This document shows, piece after piece, positions 25,850 through 33,784 of a DNA stretch of 64,000 bases. Within the stretch, counting starts at the first letter, position 1, and each line of letters opens with the position of its first letter. Source of the DNA: Lachnospiraceae bacterium (GTDB lineage Bacteria; Bacillota; Clostridia; Lachnospirales; Lachnospiraceae); contig SVDN01000009.1 of NCBI GenBank assembly GCA_015057825.1, forward strand, positions 19,474 to 83,473. Reading direction: 5' to 3'. The translations under genes and the position numbers were made by a program. The notes below the pieces were generated by a model. That model did not search any database, was not told the DNA's origin, and saw only the letters and a program-made list of their open reading frames with translations.

Positions 25850-26251
25850 ATGGACATTAAAAATAACAACTTTATATCCATTGAACAAGTTACCAACCAA
25901 TACTTAAACAAAAACAAGCCAAATAAAAGCGGAAACGAAAACGGTGTTTCATTCCAGGATATATTCCTTGAACAAACACATAAAACCGCAGAAGTAAAAG
26001 AACTTAAGTTTTCTAAACATGCCGGAGCAAGACTTGAAAGCAGAGAAATCGAAATGACATCGGAACAGCTTGACAGACTTAAAGCAGGCGCACAAAAAGC
26101 CGGCGAAAAAGGAATCAGCGAATCCCTTGTTTTGGTAGATAACATGGCATTTATAGTAAACGTTGACAACAACACGGTTGTGACAGCAATGGATAGTGCA
26201 AAAGCACAGGAAAAAGTATTTACAAATATTGACGGAGCCGTAATTATATAA
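25850..26251 (+). CDS. Flagellar operon protein, TIGR02530 family
   Basis: A 133-residue protein matching the conserved Firmicute/Spirochaete flagellar operon family: FSKHAGARLESREIEMTSEQLDRLKAG and the C-terminal VDNMAFIVNVDNNTVVTAMD. The family always lies between flgD and flgE, as here, but its function is not established; a role in hook assembly is likely from position. No signal peptide or membrane segment. Preceded by AAGAGG, 18 bp after flgD. Confidence 0.87.
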   Translation: MDIKNNNFISIEQVTNQYLNKNKPNKSGNENGVSFQDIFLEQTHKTAEVKELKFSKHAGARLESREIEMTSEQLDRLKAGAQKAGEKGISESLVLVDNMAFIVNVDNNTVVTAMDSAKAQEKVFTNIDGAVII

Positions 26252-26283
26252 ACTTGGACCAATGTGGAAACACAAAGGAGAGT

Positions 26284-26313
26284 TTTAACTCCCGAACGCC
26301 TGACGGAGTTAAA
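26284..26313 (+). other. Hairpin in the flgE leader
   Basis: TTTAACTCC (26284-26292) pairs perfectly with GGAGTTAAA (26305-26313), loop 12 nt, no T-tail. The CTCC arm can alternatively pair with the GGAG at 26278-26281, so two exclusive folds are possible. It sits in the 110-bp gap before flgE and might set mRNA stability or hook protein dosage. Confidence 0.55.
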
Positions 26314-26361
26314 CAAAATTTACGGATCTGCCTTCAATAGTATTCATGGAGGTAAATCATT

Positions 26362-27816
26362 ATGATGAGATCACTTTATTCTGGTATAGCCGGTCTTAAG
26401 GTTCACCAGACAAAAATGGATGTTATCGGTAATAACATCGCAAACGTTAACACAGTTGGCTACAAAGCACAGTCAGTTACTTTTAGCGAACTTTTCTATC
26501 AGACAACTCAGATTGCATCGGGCGCTAACGAAACCACAAGAACAGGTGGTCAGAACGCAAAACAGATAGGTCTTGGTTCTCAGGTTTCAGCAATTTCAAT
26601 CGATATTAACGGACAGGGTGGTACACAGTCTACAGGACGTGCATTTGACCTTATGATTAACGGTAACAGTTTCTTTATCGTTCAGGACAACAGCGGTACT
26701 TACTTCTCAAAAGCAGGTAACTTCCAGACTGATGAAAACGGTAACTTGGTTACTCCATCAGGTAAATATGTTATGGGTTACACAGCCAATGGCGTAGGTG
26801 GCGATCTTCAGACAGACGAAGTAAGACCACTTCAGATTTACAGCGATTCATTCAAAATCGCTCCTCCATCGGCAACAACCGATACGACATTTAAGGGCAA
26901 TATCGACTGTAACTCAACAGATACCGTAACACGTATCGCATACGCATACGACAGCCTCGGCACACAGTACGGTATTCAGCTTAATATGAAACAGACAGAT
27001 ACAGCAGGTATTTATACAATGAAAATCGGTTCTGTTCTTAACGGTAGCGAAGTTACCGATTACACAGCAAGCTTCTACAAAACAAAACAGGAAGCTGCAG
27101 CAGGTGATGAAACAGTTACATTTAACGCAGGAGATAAGGCTGCCGAAGAAAATACAATTTATGTTAAATATGATGAGGCTACAGGTGCTATTTCGGGTAT
27201 TTACGGAACATTGGCAGATGCTCAGTCGGGTAACAACCGTATTGATGAACAGGATCCTGAAACAGGCGAATATTTAAACAATATCCACTTAGGTTTCGAT
27301 GGTGATACAGCTGCTACACCTCCTACATCAAAGACATCTCTTCGTACAACAACCATTGAATTTGACCTTTCAAATACAAGAAGTTATGCGGGCGAAAGCA
27401 CAATCGACTGCAAAAAAGGTAAAGAAGACGGTATCGCAGGTGCAGGTAAAGCAACAGGTGAAATGTCAAGCGTAGGTATCCAGACTGACGGACGTATCGT
27501 TGCATCTTACTCAAACGGTGATACATACGTAATCGGCCAGATCGCGGTTTCGAATTTCTCAAACCCTGCAGGTCTTGAAAAAATCGGTGATAACCTTTAC
27601 AAAGCAACACTTAACTCAGGCGAATTCAACGGTATCGGTTATCAGATTACAGCACTTGGCGAAACAATGTCATCGGGCGTTGTTGAAATGTCAAACGTAG
27701 ATCTTTCAAAAGAATTTACAGACATGATTACTACACAGAGAGGTTTCCAGGCTAATTCAAGAATTATTACAACATCGGATACAATGCTTGAAGAACTTGT
27801 AAATCTTAAGAGATAA
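26362..27816 (+). CDS. flgE: Flagellar hook protein FlgE
   Basis: A 484-residue exported protein forming the hook. The N-terminal SLYSGIAGLKVHQTKMDVIGNNIANVNTVGYK carries the flg_bb_rod motif and the C-terminal VDLSKEFTDMITTQRGFQANSRIITTSD is the family end. It has a large Thr/Gly/Ala-rich middle domain, low in lysine-rich runs and biased to codons seen in highly expressed genes (many GGT, ACA, AAC). ATG ATG at the start; GGAGG spacing fits either. Preceded by a 110-bp leader with a hairpin, suited to its high dosage. Confidence 0.96.
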   Translation: MMRSLYSGIAGLKVHQTKMDVIGNNIANVNTVGYKAQSVTFSELFYQTTQIASGANETTRTGGQNAKQIGLGSQVSAISIDINGQGGTQSTGRAFDLMINGNSFFIVQDNSGTYFSKAGNFQTDENGNLVTPSGKYVMGYTANGVGGDLQTDEVRPLQIYSDSFKIAPPSATTDTTFKGNIDCNSTDTVTRIAYAYDSLGTQYGIQLNMKQTDTAGIYTMKIGSVLNGSEVTDYTASFYKTKQEAAAGDETVTFNAGDKAAEENTIYVKYDEATGAISGIYGTLADAQSGNNRIDEQDPETGEYLNNIHLGFDGDTAATPPTSKTSLRTTTIEFDLSNTRSYAGESTIDCKKGKEDGIAGAGKATGEMSSVGIQTDGRIVASYSNGDTYVIGQIAVSNFSNPAGLEKIGDNLYKATLNSGEFNGIGYQITALGETMSSGVVEMSNVDLSKEFTDMITTQRGFQANSRIITTSDTMLEELVNLKR

Positions 27817-27842
27817 TAATTAAATATATAAGTTAACCAAAG

Positions 27843-27864
27843 GGGGTAGTCGATTGGCTACCCC
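27843..27864 (+). other. GC-rich hairpin after flgE
   Basis: GGGGTAG (27843-27849) pairs with CTACCCC (27858-27864), loop TCGATTGG. No T-run follows directly, so it is more likely a 3' stability or partial-termination structure that would favour flgE over downstream genes. Confidence 0.5.
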
Positions 27865-27899
27865 ATAGGTGCTGTATAGAAGTTTTTGGGGAATAAGTG

Positions 27900-27985
27900 A
27901 CAGCTTATGACAATAAACAACATTTTGCGAAGCAAAACGTCGCCGGGTCATAAGCAATCAGTCAGCTTCGCTGACAGCTTATGAC
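27900..27985 (+). repeat. Palindromic repeat element, copy 2 (upstream of flbD)
   Basis: GCTTATGAC (27903-27911), hairpin TTTTGC-GAA-GCAAAA (27923-27937), GTCATAAGC (27947-27955), AATCA, hairpin GTCAGC-TTC-GCTGAC (27961-27975), GCTTATGAC (27977-27985). The central GTCATAAGC can pair with either flank, so two exclusive folds exist. Shares its right half with copy 1 at 23966-24002. Ends 5 bp before the flbD AAGGAGG. Confidence 0.82.
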
Positions 27986-28001
27986 AAAAAAGGAGGTATT
28001 T

Positions 28002-28190
28002 ATGATTACTGTAACAAGATTGAACGGAAAAGAATTAATGATTAATCCCGATATGATTCAACATATTGAGGACACACCGGATACGGTTATTACTCTTTCG
28101 GATACGAAAAAGTTTGTGGTAAGCGAAAAGAGTGAAGAAATCAGAAGAAAAATTATCGAATTCAAAAAAGAAATTTATTCGGGAAGATAA
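28002..28190 (+). CDS. flbD: FlbD/SwrD family flagellar protein
   Basis: A 62-residue soluble protein; the ATG at 28002 follows AAAAAGGAGG. The sequence ITVTRLNGKELMINPDMIQHIEDTPDTVI is the FlbD family signature. The Bacillus homologue SwrD (YlzI) raises motor power needed for swarming, by a route involving the MotA/MotB stator. Here the gene lies directly before motA and motB, although a separate promoter and dyad intervene. Confidence 0.9.
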   Translation: MITVTRLNGKELMINPDMIQHIEDTPDTVITLSDTKKFVVSEKSEEIRRKIIEFKKEIYSGR

Positions 28191-28277
28191 AATTTTTTCG
28201 AAATATTGTTAAAAATATGTTAAAAATGCCGATTTTTTAAGAATTTCATAGGAAATTAGTACCGGTTGCATACAAAA

Positions 28278-28312
28278 ATCTTGTGTTTTTACTTGTAACT
28301 AAAACACAAGAT
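28278..28312. promoter_or_regulatory. 12-bp perfect dyad over the motA promoter
   Basis: ATCTTGTGTTTT (28278-28289) and AAAACACAAGAT (28301-28312), 11-bp spacer. It overlaps the putative -35 and spacer and lacks a forward T-tail, so an operator is more likely than a terminator. Confidence 0.6.
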
Positions 28313-28322
28313 ATGGTATAAT
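28293..28322 (+). promoter_or_regulatory. Candidate sigma-A promoter for motA
   Basis: TTGTAA (28293-28298), 18-bp spacer, TATAAT (28317-28322) preceded by TGG, giving an extended -10. The leader to motA would be about 108 nt. The rest of the 246-bp gap shows only AT-rich sequence. Confidence 0.6.
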
Positions 28323-28436
28323 AAACCAAAGTAGGGTGATTTTGGTTTCAATTTTTTAACTTAAATTATTTTACATTCGGAAAATGTATTTTGCCGAATT
28401 AATTTGTCGGCTTTTTGCATAACAGGAGTGAAGTAA

Positions 28437-29237
28437 ATGGATATAGCTACATTAGGTGGTATCGGAATGTGTATCGGTCTGGTTATGTTTGGTATTATCC
28501 AGTCCGGTGGTGGTCCTGCGGCTATCGCAAGCTTCATTGATATCCCATCGTTTATCATAACGGTTGGCGGTACAATCGGTTGTATCATCACGATGAATAC
28601 GATTCCCGATGTTATTAAATACATCAAAGCGGTGGGCGTGGTTATGAAAACACCCACTATTAATGAACCTGAAACAATCAAAAAAGTAATAGAATTATCA
28701 AACGTTGCACGTAAAGAAGGTCTGCTTGCCCTTGAAGAAGCAGCACAGAGTCTGGATGAAGAATTCATGAAAAAAGGAGTTCTTCTTATCGTTGACGGTA
28801 CCGACCCTGAGCTTGTTCGAGGTATTTTGGAAACAGACCTTGTTTGCGTTGAAGCAAGACATGCAAAAGTTATCAGTTTCTGGGAGCAGATGGCTGCCAT
28901 GGGTCCTGCCTGGGGTATGATTGGTACCCTTATAGGTCTTATCAACATGCTTGGTAACTTGTCCGACGTTTCTACCGTTGGTCCTAACATGGCGGTTGCC
29001 CTCATTACAACATTATACGGTTCTTTGATTGCCAACTGGCTTGCAACTCCTATTGCAAACAAAATGAGAAATAACAATGCACTCGAATCTACTCTTAAAG
29101 AGGTTATGATAGAGGGTCTGCTTTCAATACAGGCAGGCGAAAATCCAAGAGTTATAGAAGAGAAACTTAAATCCTTCTTATCACCTGAGCAGAGAGCTGC
29201 CATGAGCTCCGGCTCCGAAGAAGGAGGGGAGGCATAA
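28437..29237 (+). CDS. motA: Flagellar stator protein MotA
   Basis: A 266-residue inner-membrane stator subunit with four transmembrane helices (about 3-23, 33-53, 150-172, 183-203) and a large cytoplasmic loop between helices 2 and 3 carrying the charged residues that contact FliG (RKEGLLALEE, DPELVRGILE). The MGPAWGMIGTLIGLINML and GPNMAVALITTLYGSLIANW segments line the ion channel with MotB. Own promoter upstream; stop codon abuts motB. Confidence 0.96.
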   Translation: MDIATLGGIGMCIGLVMFGIIQSGGGPAAIASFIDIPSFIITVGGTIGCIITMNTIPDVIKYIKAVGVVMKTPTINEPETIKKVIELSNVARKEGLLALEEAAQSLDEEFMKKGVLLIVDGTDPELVRGILETDLVCVEARHAKVISFWEQMAAMGPAWGMIGTLIGLINMLGNLSDVSTVGPNMAVALITTLYGSLIANWLATPIANKMRNNNALESTLKEVMIEGLLSIQAGENPRVIEEKLKSFLSPEQRAAMSSGSEEGGEA

Positions 29238-30110
29238 TTGGCAAAGAAAAAGAAAGAGATGGATGGGCCACCACCTGCCGGTTGGATGGCGACGTTCTCC
29301 GATCTTATGAACCTGCTGTTATGCTTCTTCGTATTACTTTTCTCCATGTCAACCGTTGACGAAACCAAGTTTGAAGAACTGGTAAGAACTTTATCGGAAA
29401 GCTTGGGTATTATAGAAGGAGCTTCGGACTCGGTTCTTGAAGGCTCGATGGTTACGGTTGGTACAGAGGCTCTTATGGAGCTTACGGATGCCTATGAAAC
29501 AATGGGTATCAATGATTACCAGAATTCACAATCAGTCATCGAAAAAGGCGACGGCGATCAGGCTCACGATCCGACCGATGCCGAAACAACAATGAAAAAC
29601 GATGATCCCGTAACTGAAGAGGAAGTCGAAGAAGAAATGAAGGAACAATCCGAGGCGATGGCCAAGGATATAGAAAAAATGCTGCAGGAAGAAGAGCTGG
29701 AAGAAGATGTCCAAATGGATGTTGAAGCAAGATACGTTCTTTTGACATTGGACGGCGCAACGCTGTTTAATTCCGGCGCTGCCGAGATTGCGGAGGAAGC
29801 CATTCCGATTGTAAACAAGGTCGGAAGAGTACTCCAGCATTATCCTGACAGCAATATAGAAGTTATAGGCCATACGGACAGCACGCCGATAGTAAATTTC
29901 TCCGTTTATGCGGATAATATCGATTTGTCTTTTGCGAGGGCAAAAACGGTTGCCAAGTATTTGGTTAACAACTATGATTTGAGTATCGAAAAAATGCGAT
30001 TCTCCGGTCGCGGCGAATACGAACCGGTTGCATCAAACGATACGGAAGAAGGCAGAGCACGCAACAGACGTGTGGAAGTCAGAATTTACAATGAATTAAA
30101 TTCATATTAA
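29238..30110 (+). CDS. motB: Flagellar stator protein MotB
   Basis: A 290-residue stator subunit starting at TTG directly after the motA stop, behind GGAGGGGAGG. One transmembrane helix (about 17-38) contains the ion-accepting aspartate, Asp22 in WMATFSDLMNLLLCFF. A long acidic linker follows (about 90-150; EEEVEEEMKEQ), then the OmpA/MotB peptidoglycan-binding domain (IGHTDSTPI, SFARAKTVAKYL, GRGEYEP, RARNRRVEVRI). Whether it uses protons or sodium cannot be decided from sequence alone. Confidence 0.96.
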   Translation: MAKKKKEMDGPPPAGWMATFSDLMNLLLCFFVLLFSMSTVDETKFEELVRTLSESLGIIEGASDSVLEGSMVTVGTEALMELTDAYETMGINDYQNSQSVIEKGDGDQAHDPTDAETTMKNDDPVTEEEVEEEMKEQSEAMAKDIEKMLQEEELEEDVQMDVEARYVLLTLDGATLFNSGAAEIAEEAIPIVNKVGRVLQHYPDSNIEVIGHTDSTPIVNFSVYADNIDLSFARAKTVAKYLVNNYDLSIEKMRFSGRGEYEPVASNDTEEGRARNRRVEVRIYNELNSY

Positions 30111-30125
30111 TAAGGAGAATCAGCT

Positions 30126-30656
30126 GTGAAAAAAGGTTTAATTAACATGATTGCAATGGTGCTCACTCTTGTAAATCTTATACTTACGGGTTTACTTGTA
30201 TTTGCCATTGTACCGGCTATGCAAAGCACAAACAGCGTAGTTACCAAAATAGGGGAGATTATCGACCTTGATGCCGTAACAAAAGTATCGGGAGATTCGG
30301 ACAGTGTTCCGGTGGATCAGCTTGCGGTTCATACAATCGAAGAAAAACTTACCATCACCCTTGCTGATGACAAGAGCGGTACACAGCATTATGCCGTTGT
30401 TTACGCTTCTGTTTACTTCGATACCAATAATGAAGAATATGCAACTTTGATTACCGAAGAAAGCAAAGTTACACAGGAACCGATGATGAAAGCTTATATC
30501 GACGAAGTTTTGAGTACATATACCGCTGATGAACTTAACGGTCCGGATGCAACAAAGAACAGAGATAAAGCTGTTAAAGAGATTAAAGATAAATTAAATA
30601 AGATGTACGGCACGGATGTTGTATATGAAGTAGTTCTTCGTATGACGATTTCATAG
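30126..30656 (+). CDS. fliL: Flagellar basal body-associated protein FliL
   Basis: A 176-residue single-pass membrane protein (hydrophobic about 5-30) that surrounds and stabilises stators. Start is GTG behind AAGGAG. The C-terminal extracellular region ends VVYEVVLRMTIS, and the AVVYASVYFDTNNEEY segment resembles the FliL stomatin-like domain. Identity is low, so position between motB and fliM adds weight. Confidence 0.86.
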   Translation: MKKGLINMIAMVLTLVNLILTGLLVFAIVPAMQSTNSVVTKIGEIIDLDAVTKVSGDSDSVPVDQLAVHTIEEKLTITLADDKSGTQHYAVVYASVYFDTNNEEYATLITEESKVTQEPMMKAYIDEVLSTYTADELNGPDATKNRDKAVKEIKDKLNKMYGTDVVYEVVLRMTIS

Positions 30657-30701
30657 TGCATAAAATCAAAAAGTAGTTAAAAGAAAGAGAGGTGAAGATG
30701 C

Positions 30702-31679
30702 GTGGGAGAAGTCTTATCACAAAATGAGATAGATAATTTGCTTAAAGCTTTAAGTTCAGGCGAATTGGATGCGGAAGACTATAAAGAAGAAGACGAGAAA
30801 GTTATTAAAAACTACGACTTTTCGCGACCTTCCAAATTCTCCAAAGAGCATCTTCGTACTCTGGAAATTATATTTGAACATTTCGGAAGATTGTTGTATA
30901 CCAACCTTCCGGCATACCTTAGAAAAAGCGTACAGGTTGAAGTTATTAACTCCGAGGCGGTTGCCTTTTCGGAATTTTCCAACGCCCTTCTTAATCCTGT
31001 ACTTTTGGGAATTGTTAATTTTGCTCCTCTTAAGGGCTCAATCCTTATGGAAATGGCATCAAACCTTGGTTATTGTATGATTGACCGTTTGCTTGGCGGA
31101 AGCGGAGCCGCTCTCGAAAAGAAAAGGGAGTTTTCGGAGATAGAAATTACAATCCTTGAAAGAATGTTTAACATTTGTATAAACCTTCTTCGCGAACCTT
31201 GGAAAAACGTTATAGACATTACTCCGCGTCTTGAAAAAATCGAAACAAACTCACAGTTTGCACAGGTTATTTCTCCAACCGAAATGATTTCAATCGTAAC
31301 ATTGAATATTAAAATCGGTAACGTGGAAGGTCTTATGAACATTTGTCTTCCTTACGTCGTTTTGGAACCTGTTATGGATAAGTTGAATACAAAATATTGG
31401 TATTCCAACATGCAGGCCAAGGATGACAAAACATATGAGGATGCTATCGAAGTTCTTATCCAAAAAGCTCAAATTCCTATTAAAGCTGTATTGGGTACCA
31501 GCGAGATTTCGGTCAGCGACTTTAACAGCTTAAACGTGGGAGATATTATAAGACTTGATTCAAAGATAGATAACGAACTTAAGATTTATGTTGGAAATAT
31601 AGAAAAATTCAAAGCTTTACCGGGTACTACAGGCGAAAAGAACGCAGTACAGATTACGGAAGTTTTAAAGGAGGAATAA
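30702..31679 (+). CDS. fliM: Flagellar motor switch protein FliM
   Basis: A 325-residue C-ring protein. The extreme N-terminus LSQNEIDNLLKAL is the CheY-P-binding peptide, followed by the CheC-like middle domain (YDFSRPSKFSKEHLRTLEIIFE, LEPVMDKLN) and a C-terminal SpoA domain (LNVGDIIRLD). Starts at GTG behind AGAGGTG; a nearby ATG is out of frame. It ends 3 bp before fliY. Confidence 0.96.
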   Translation: MGEVLSQNEIDNLLKALSSGELDAEDYKEEDEKVIKNYDFSRPSKFSKEHLRTLEIIFEHFGRLLYTNLPAYLRKSVQVEVINSEAVAFSEFSNALLNPVLLGIVNFAPLKGSILMEMASNLGYCMIDRLLGGSGAALEKKREFSEIEITILERMFNICINLLREPWKNVIDITPRLEKIETNSQFAQVISPTEMISIVTLNIKIGNVEGLMNICLPYVVLEPVMDKLNTKYWYSNMQAKDDKTYEDAIEVLIQKAQIPIKAVLGTSEISVSDFNSLNVGDIIRLDSKIDNELKIYVGNIEKFKALPGTTGEKNAVQITEVLKEE

Positions 31680-31682
31680 GTC

Positions 31683-32924
31683 ATGGACGGAATGCTTTCA
31701 CAGGAAGAAATTAATGCCCTGCTAAGCGGAATGGACGTTGGTGGCGATGCAGCTGCAGAAGAACCGGCAGAAGCACCGGTTGAAGAAACTGCAAATGAAT
31801 TAACAGATATGCAAAGAGACACCCTTGGTGAAATCTCTAATATCAGTATGGGTACTGCCGCAACGACATTGTCCTCATTGCTTAACCAAAAAGTTAATAT
31901 CAGTACACCTGTTGTTACATATGCAAAATGGGATGACCTTGTTTCATCATATGACAGACCGTGCGTATTTATGACTCTTGCATATAAAGAAGGTTTGAAC
32001 GGTAAAAACGTTTTGGTATTAAAACAAAACGACGTTAAGATTATTACCGACCTTATGATGGGTGGAGACGGATCCAATGTGGATGGAGAAATCACAGATC
32101 TTCACTTAAGCGCCATCGGAGAGGCTATGAACCAGATGATGGGTTCGGCCGCAACATCTATTTCATCAATGCTTGATATGAAAATAGATATTTTACCTCC
32201 AACGGCATCTCTTATTGATTTGAATGACGGTGAAGCTGCTCCTGCGGATGCAAATCTTGATGAATTTGTAAATGATATTTTCGTTAAAATTTCATTCAGC
32301 ATGGTTATCGGCGATCTTGTGGATTCACAGATTATGCAGCTTTATCCGATTGATTTTGCGAAACATCTTTGCGAAAAATTTGAGGTTTCTCTTGAAAAAG
32401 GCGCAGATGCGCCTATCGAAGAACCTGCAGCAGCGGATGTTCAGGCAAGCGTAACACCTGATGCGGCACCTGCACCTGCTCCGGCTCCGCAGGCGGCACC
32501 GCAAGGAATGCCAATGCAGCAAATGCCACCGCAGGGAATGCCGATGCAGCAAATGCCACCGCAAGGAATGCCGATGCAGCAAATGCCGCAGGGCATGCCT
32601 ATGTATTATGCTCCGCAGCCGGATGTTAATGTTCAGCCGGCTCAGTTTACACAATTTGCGCCAAATCCTATTACAATGGAGCAGAGGGAAAACATCGGTC
32701 TTATTATGGATGTTCCTTTGGAAGTCACGGCAGAACTGGGTCGTACTTCAAAATCCATTCAGGAAATTTTGGACTTTGCACCGGGTACAATTATCGAACT
32801 TGATAAGATGGCCGGCGAGCCTATAGATGTGCTTGTAAACGGCAAATTCGTTGCAAAAGGCGAGGTTGTAGTCATTGAAGAAAGTTTTGGTATTAGGGTT
32901 ACCGAAATAATTCAGAACCAATAG
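31683..32924 (+). CDS. fliY: Flagellar motor switch phosphatase FliY
   Basis: A 413-residue switch protein that both builds the C-ring and dephosphorylates CheY-P. The N-terminus LSQEEINALLSGM is a CheY-binding peptide like FliM. The CheC-type domain has both phosphatase motifs with Glu and Asn (TLGEISNISMG and AIGEAMNQMMG). A Pro/Gln/Met repeat linker (about 270-310) leads to the FliN-like SpoA domain (MDVPLEVTAELGRTSKSI, DVLVNGKFVAKGEVVVI). The ATG follows AAAGGAGG. Confidence 0.95.
   Translation: MDGMLSQEEINALLSGMDVGGDAAAEEPAEAPVEETANELTDMQRDTLGEISNISMGTAATTLSSLLNQKVNISTPVVTYAKWDDLVSSYDRPCVFMTLAYKEGLNGKNVLVLKQNDVKIITDLMMGGDGSNVDGEITDLHLSAIGEAMNQMMGSAATSISSMLDMKIDILPPTASLIDLNDGEAAPADANLDEFVNDIFVKISFSMVIGDLVDSQIMQLYPIDFAKHLCEKFEVSLEKGADAPIEEPAAADVQASVTPDAAPAPAPAPQAAPQGMPMQQMPPQGMPMQQMPPQGMPMQQMPQGMPMYYAPQPDVNVQPAQFTQFAPNPITMEQRENIGLIMDVPLEVTAELGRTSKSIQEILDFAPGTIIELDKMAGEPIDVLVNGKFVAKGEVVVIEESFGIRVTEIIQNQ
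32499..32603 (+). repeat. 30-bp tandem repeat inside fliY
   Basis: Three units of 30 bp plus a partial fourth encode PQGMPMQQMP-type repeats in the linker of FliY. Units differ by only a few third-position changes, suggesting recent duplication; copy number may vary between strains. Confidence 0.85.
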
Positions 32925-32927
32925 GTA

Positions 32928-32956
32928 TTGTAATTCTTTCAATGCTTTGATAAAAT
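32928..32956 (+). promoter_or_regulatory. Candidate internal promoter before cheY
   Basis: TTGTAA (32928-32933), 17-bp spacer, TAAAAT (32951-32956), in the 73-bp gap between fliY and cheY. Confidence 0.4.
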
Positions 32957-32997
32957 AATAATGGGTATTTTTTAAACCAGAAGAGGAGAATGTGAAT

Positions 32998-33360
32998 ATG
33001 GCGAAGAATATTTTAATTTGCGATGACGCGGCATTTATGAGAATGATGATCAAGGATATCCTTTCAAAGAACGGATATGAAGTTGCAGGCGAAGCAGAAA
33101 ACGGTGCTATTGCAGTTGAAAAATACAACGAGCTTCATCCGGATTTAGTACTCATGGATATTACAATGCCGGAAATGGACGGTATTCAAGCTCTTAAGAA
33201 AATCAAAGAGGGCGATCCGAACGCAAGCGTAATTATGTGTTCAGCTATGGGCCAGCAGGCAATGGTTATCGAATCAATTCAGTCGGGAGCAAAAGACTTT
33301 ATTGTTAAACCATTCCAGGCAGATAGAGTTATCGAGGCGGTAAAGAAAGCAGTTGGTTAA
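32998..33360 (+). CDS. cheY: Chemotaxis response regulator CheY
   Basis: A 120-residue single receiver domain. The phosphoacceptor is Asp54 in VLMDITMPEMDG, with DDAAFMR (acid pocket), the Ser in CSAMGQQ and the Lys in FIVKPFQ. Very close in pattern to Bacillus CheY, whose MAxxILI start supports the ATG at 32998 over the GTG two codons earlier. CheY-P binds FliM and FliY; in Firmicutes binding promotes counter-clockwise smooth swimming. Confidence 0.97.
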   Translation: MAKNILICDDAAFMRMMIKDILSKNGYEVAGEAENGAIAVEKYNELHPDLVLMDITMPEMDGIQALKKIKEGDPNASVIMCSAMGQQAMVIESIQSGAKDFIVKPFQADRVIEAVKKAVG

Positions 33361-33736
33361 TTTCGAACTATTTCTTGCAGCGTCAGGATTTCAAGGGGTT
33401 TTGAAGTTTATCGCCATCCTGTTTATATTTATAATCGTGTTGCTTATAACTCACTATACAACAAAGTGGATCGGCGGTATTCAAAAAAAACAGTCAATGG
33501 GTAAAAATATTTCCAGTGTTGAAATATTTAAATTGACTAACAATAAGTATGTTCAGATTCTAAAGATTGGGAAAGAATATGTAGCCGTTGCGGTTGCTAA
33601 AGATAATGTAACATACCTTGGAAAAGTTAATGAAGAAGATTTAGATTTATCAAAAGAGACTGTAGGTGAGGGACAGTCTTTTGGTAGTGTTTTAGACTTC
33701 ATAAAGAAAAAGAAAAATGAAGACAAAACACAATAA
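33353..33736 (+). CDS. fliO: Flagellar biosynthesis protein FliO
   Basis: A 127-residue membrane protein assisting FliP assembly into the export gate. One hydrophobic segment at about 15-38 (FIAILFIFIIVLLITHY) is followed by a small basic cytoplasmic domain with the FliO-like KLTNNKYVQILKIGKEYVAVAV. It appears to start at TTG within the last codons of cheY (8-bp overlap); no better start is present. Assigned mainly by position before fliP and topology. Confidence 0.83.
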   Translation: MVNFELFLAASGFQGVLKFIAILFIFIIVLLITHYTTKWIGGIQKKQSMGKNISSVEIFKLTNNKYVQILKIGKEYVAVAVAKDNVTYLGKVNEEDLDLSKETVGEGQSFGSVLDFIKKKKNEDKTQ

Positions 33737-33784
33737 TCCTCACAGACAAAATTTTGCCTTGGCGAAAAAACAGAGGTTTGTTAC

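Noticed and set aside
28393-28400. GCCGAATT in the motA leader as a sigma-D -10
   Set aside because: No TAAA at 15-16 bp upstream and two mismatches in the -10.
32102-32654. Minus-strand ORFs across fliY (Arg/His/Leu-rich repeats)
   Set aside because: Antisense shadow of the Pro/Gln/Met repeat; no ribosome site, low-complexity composition.
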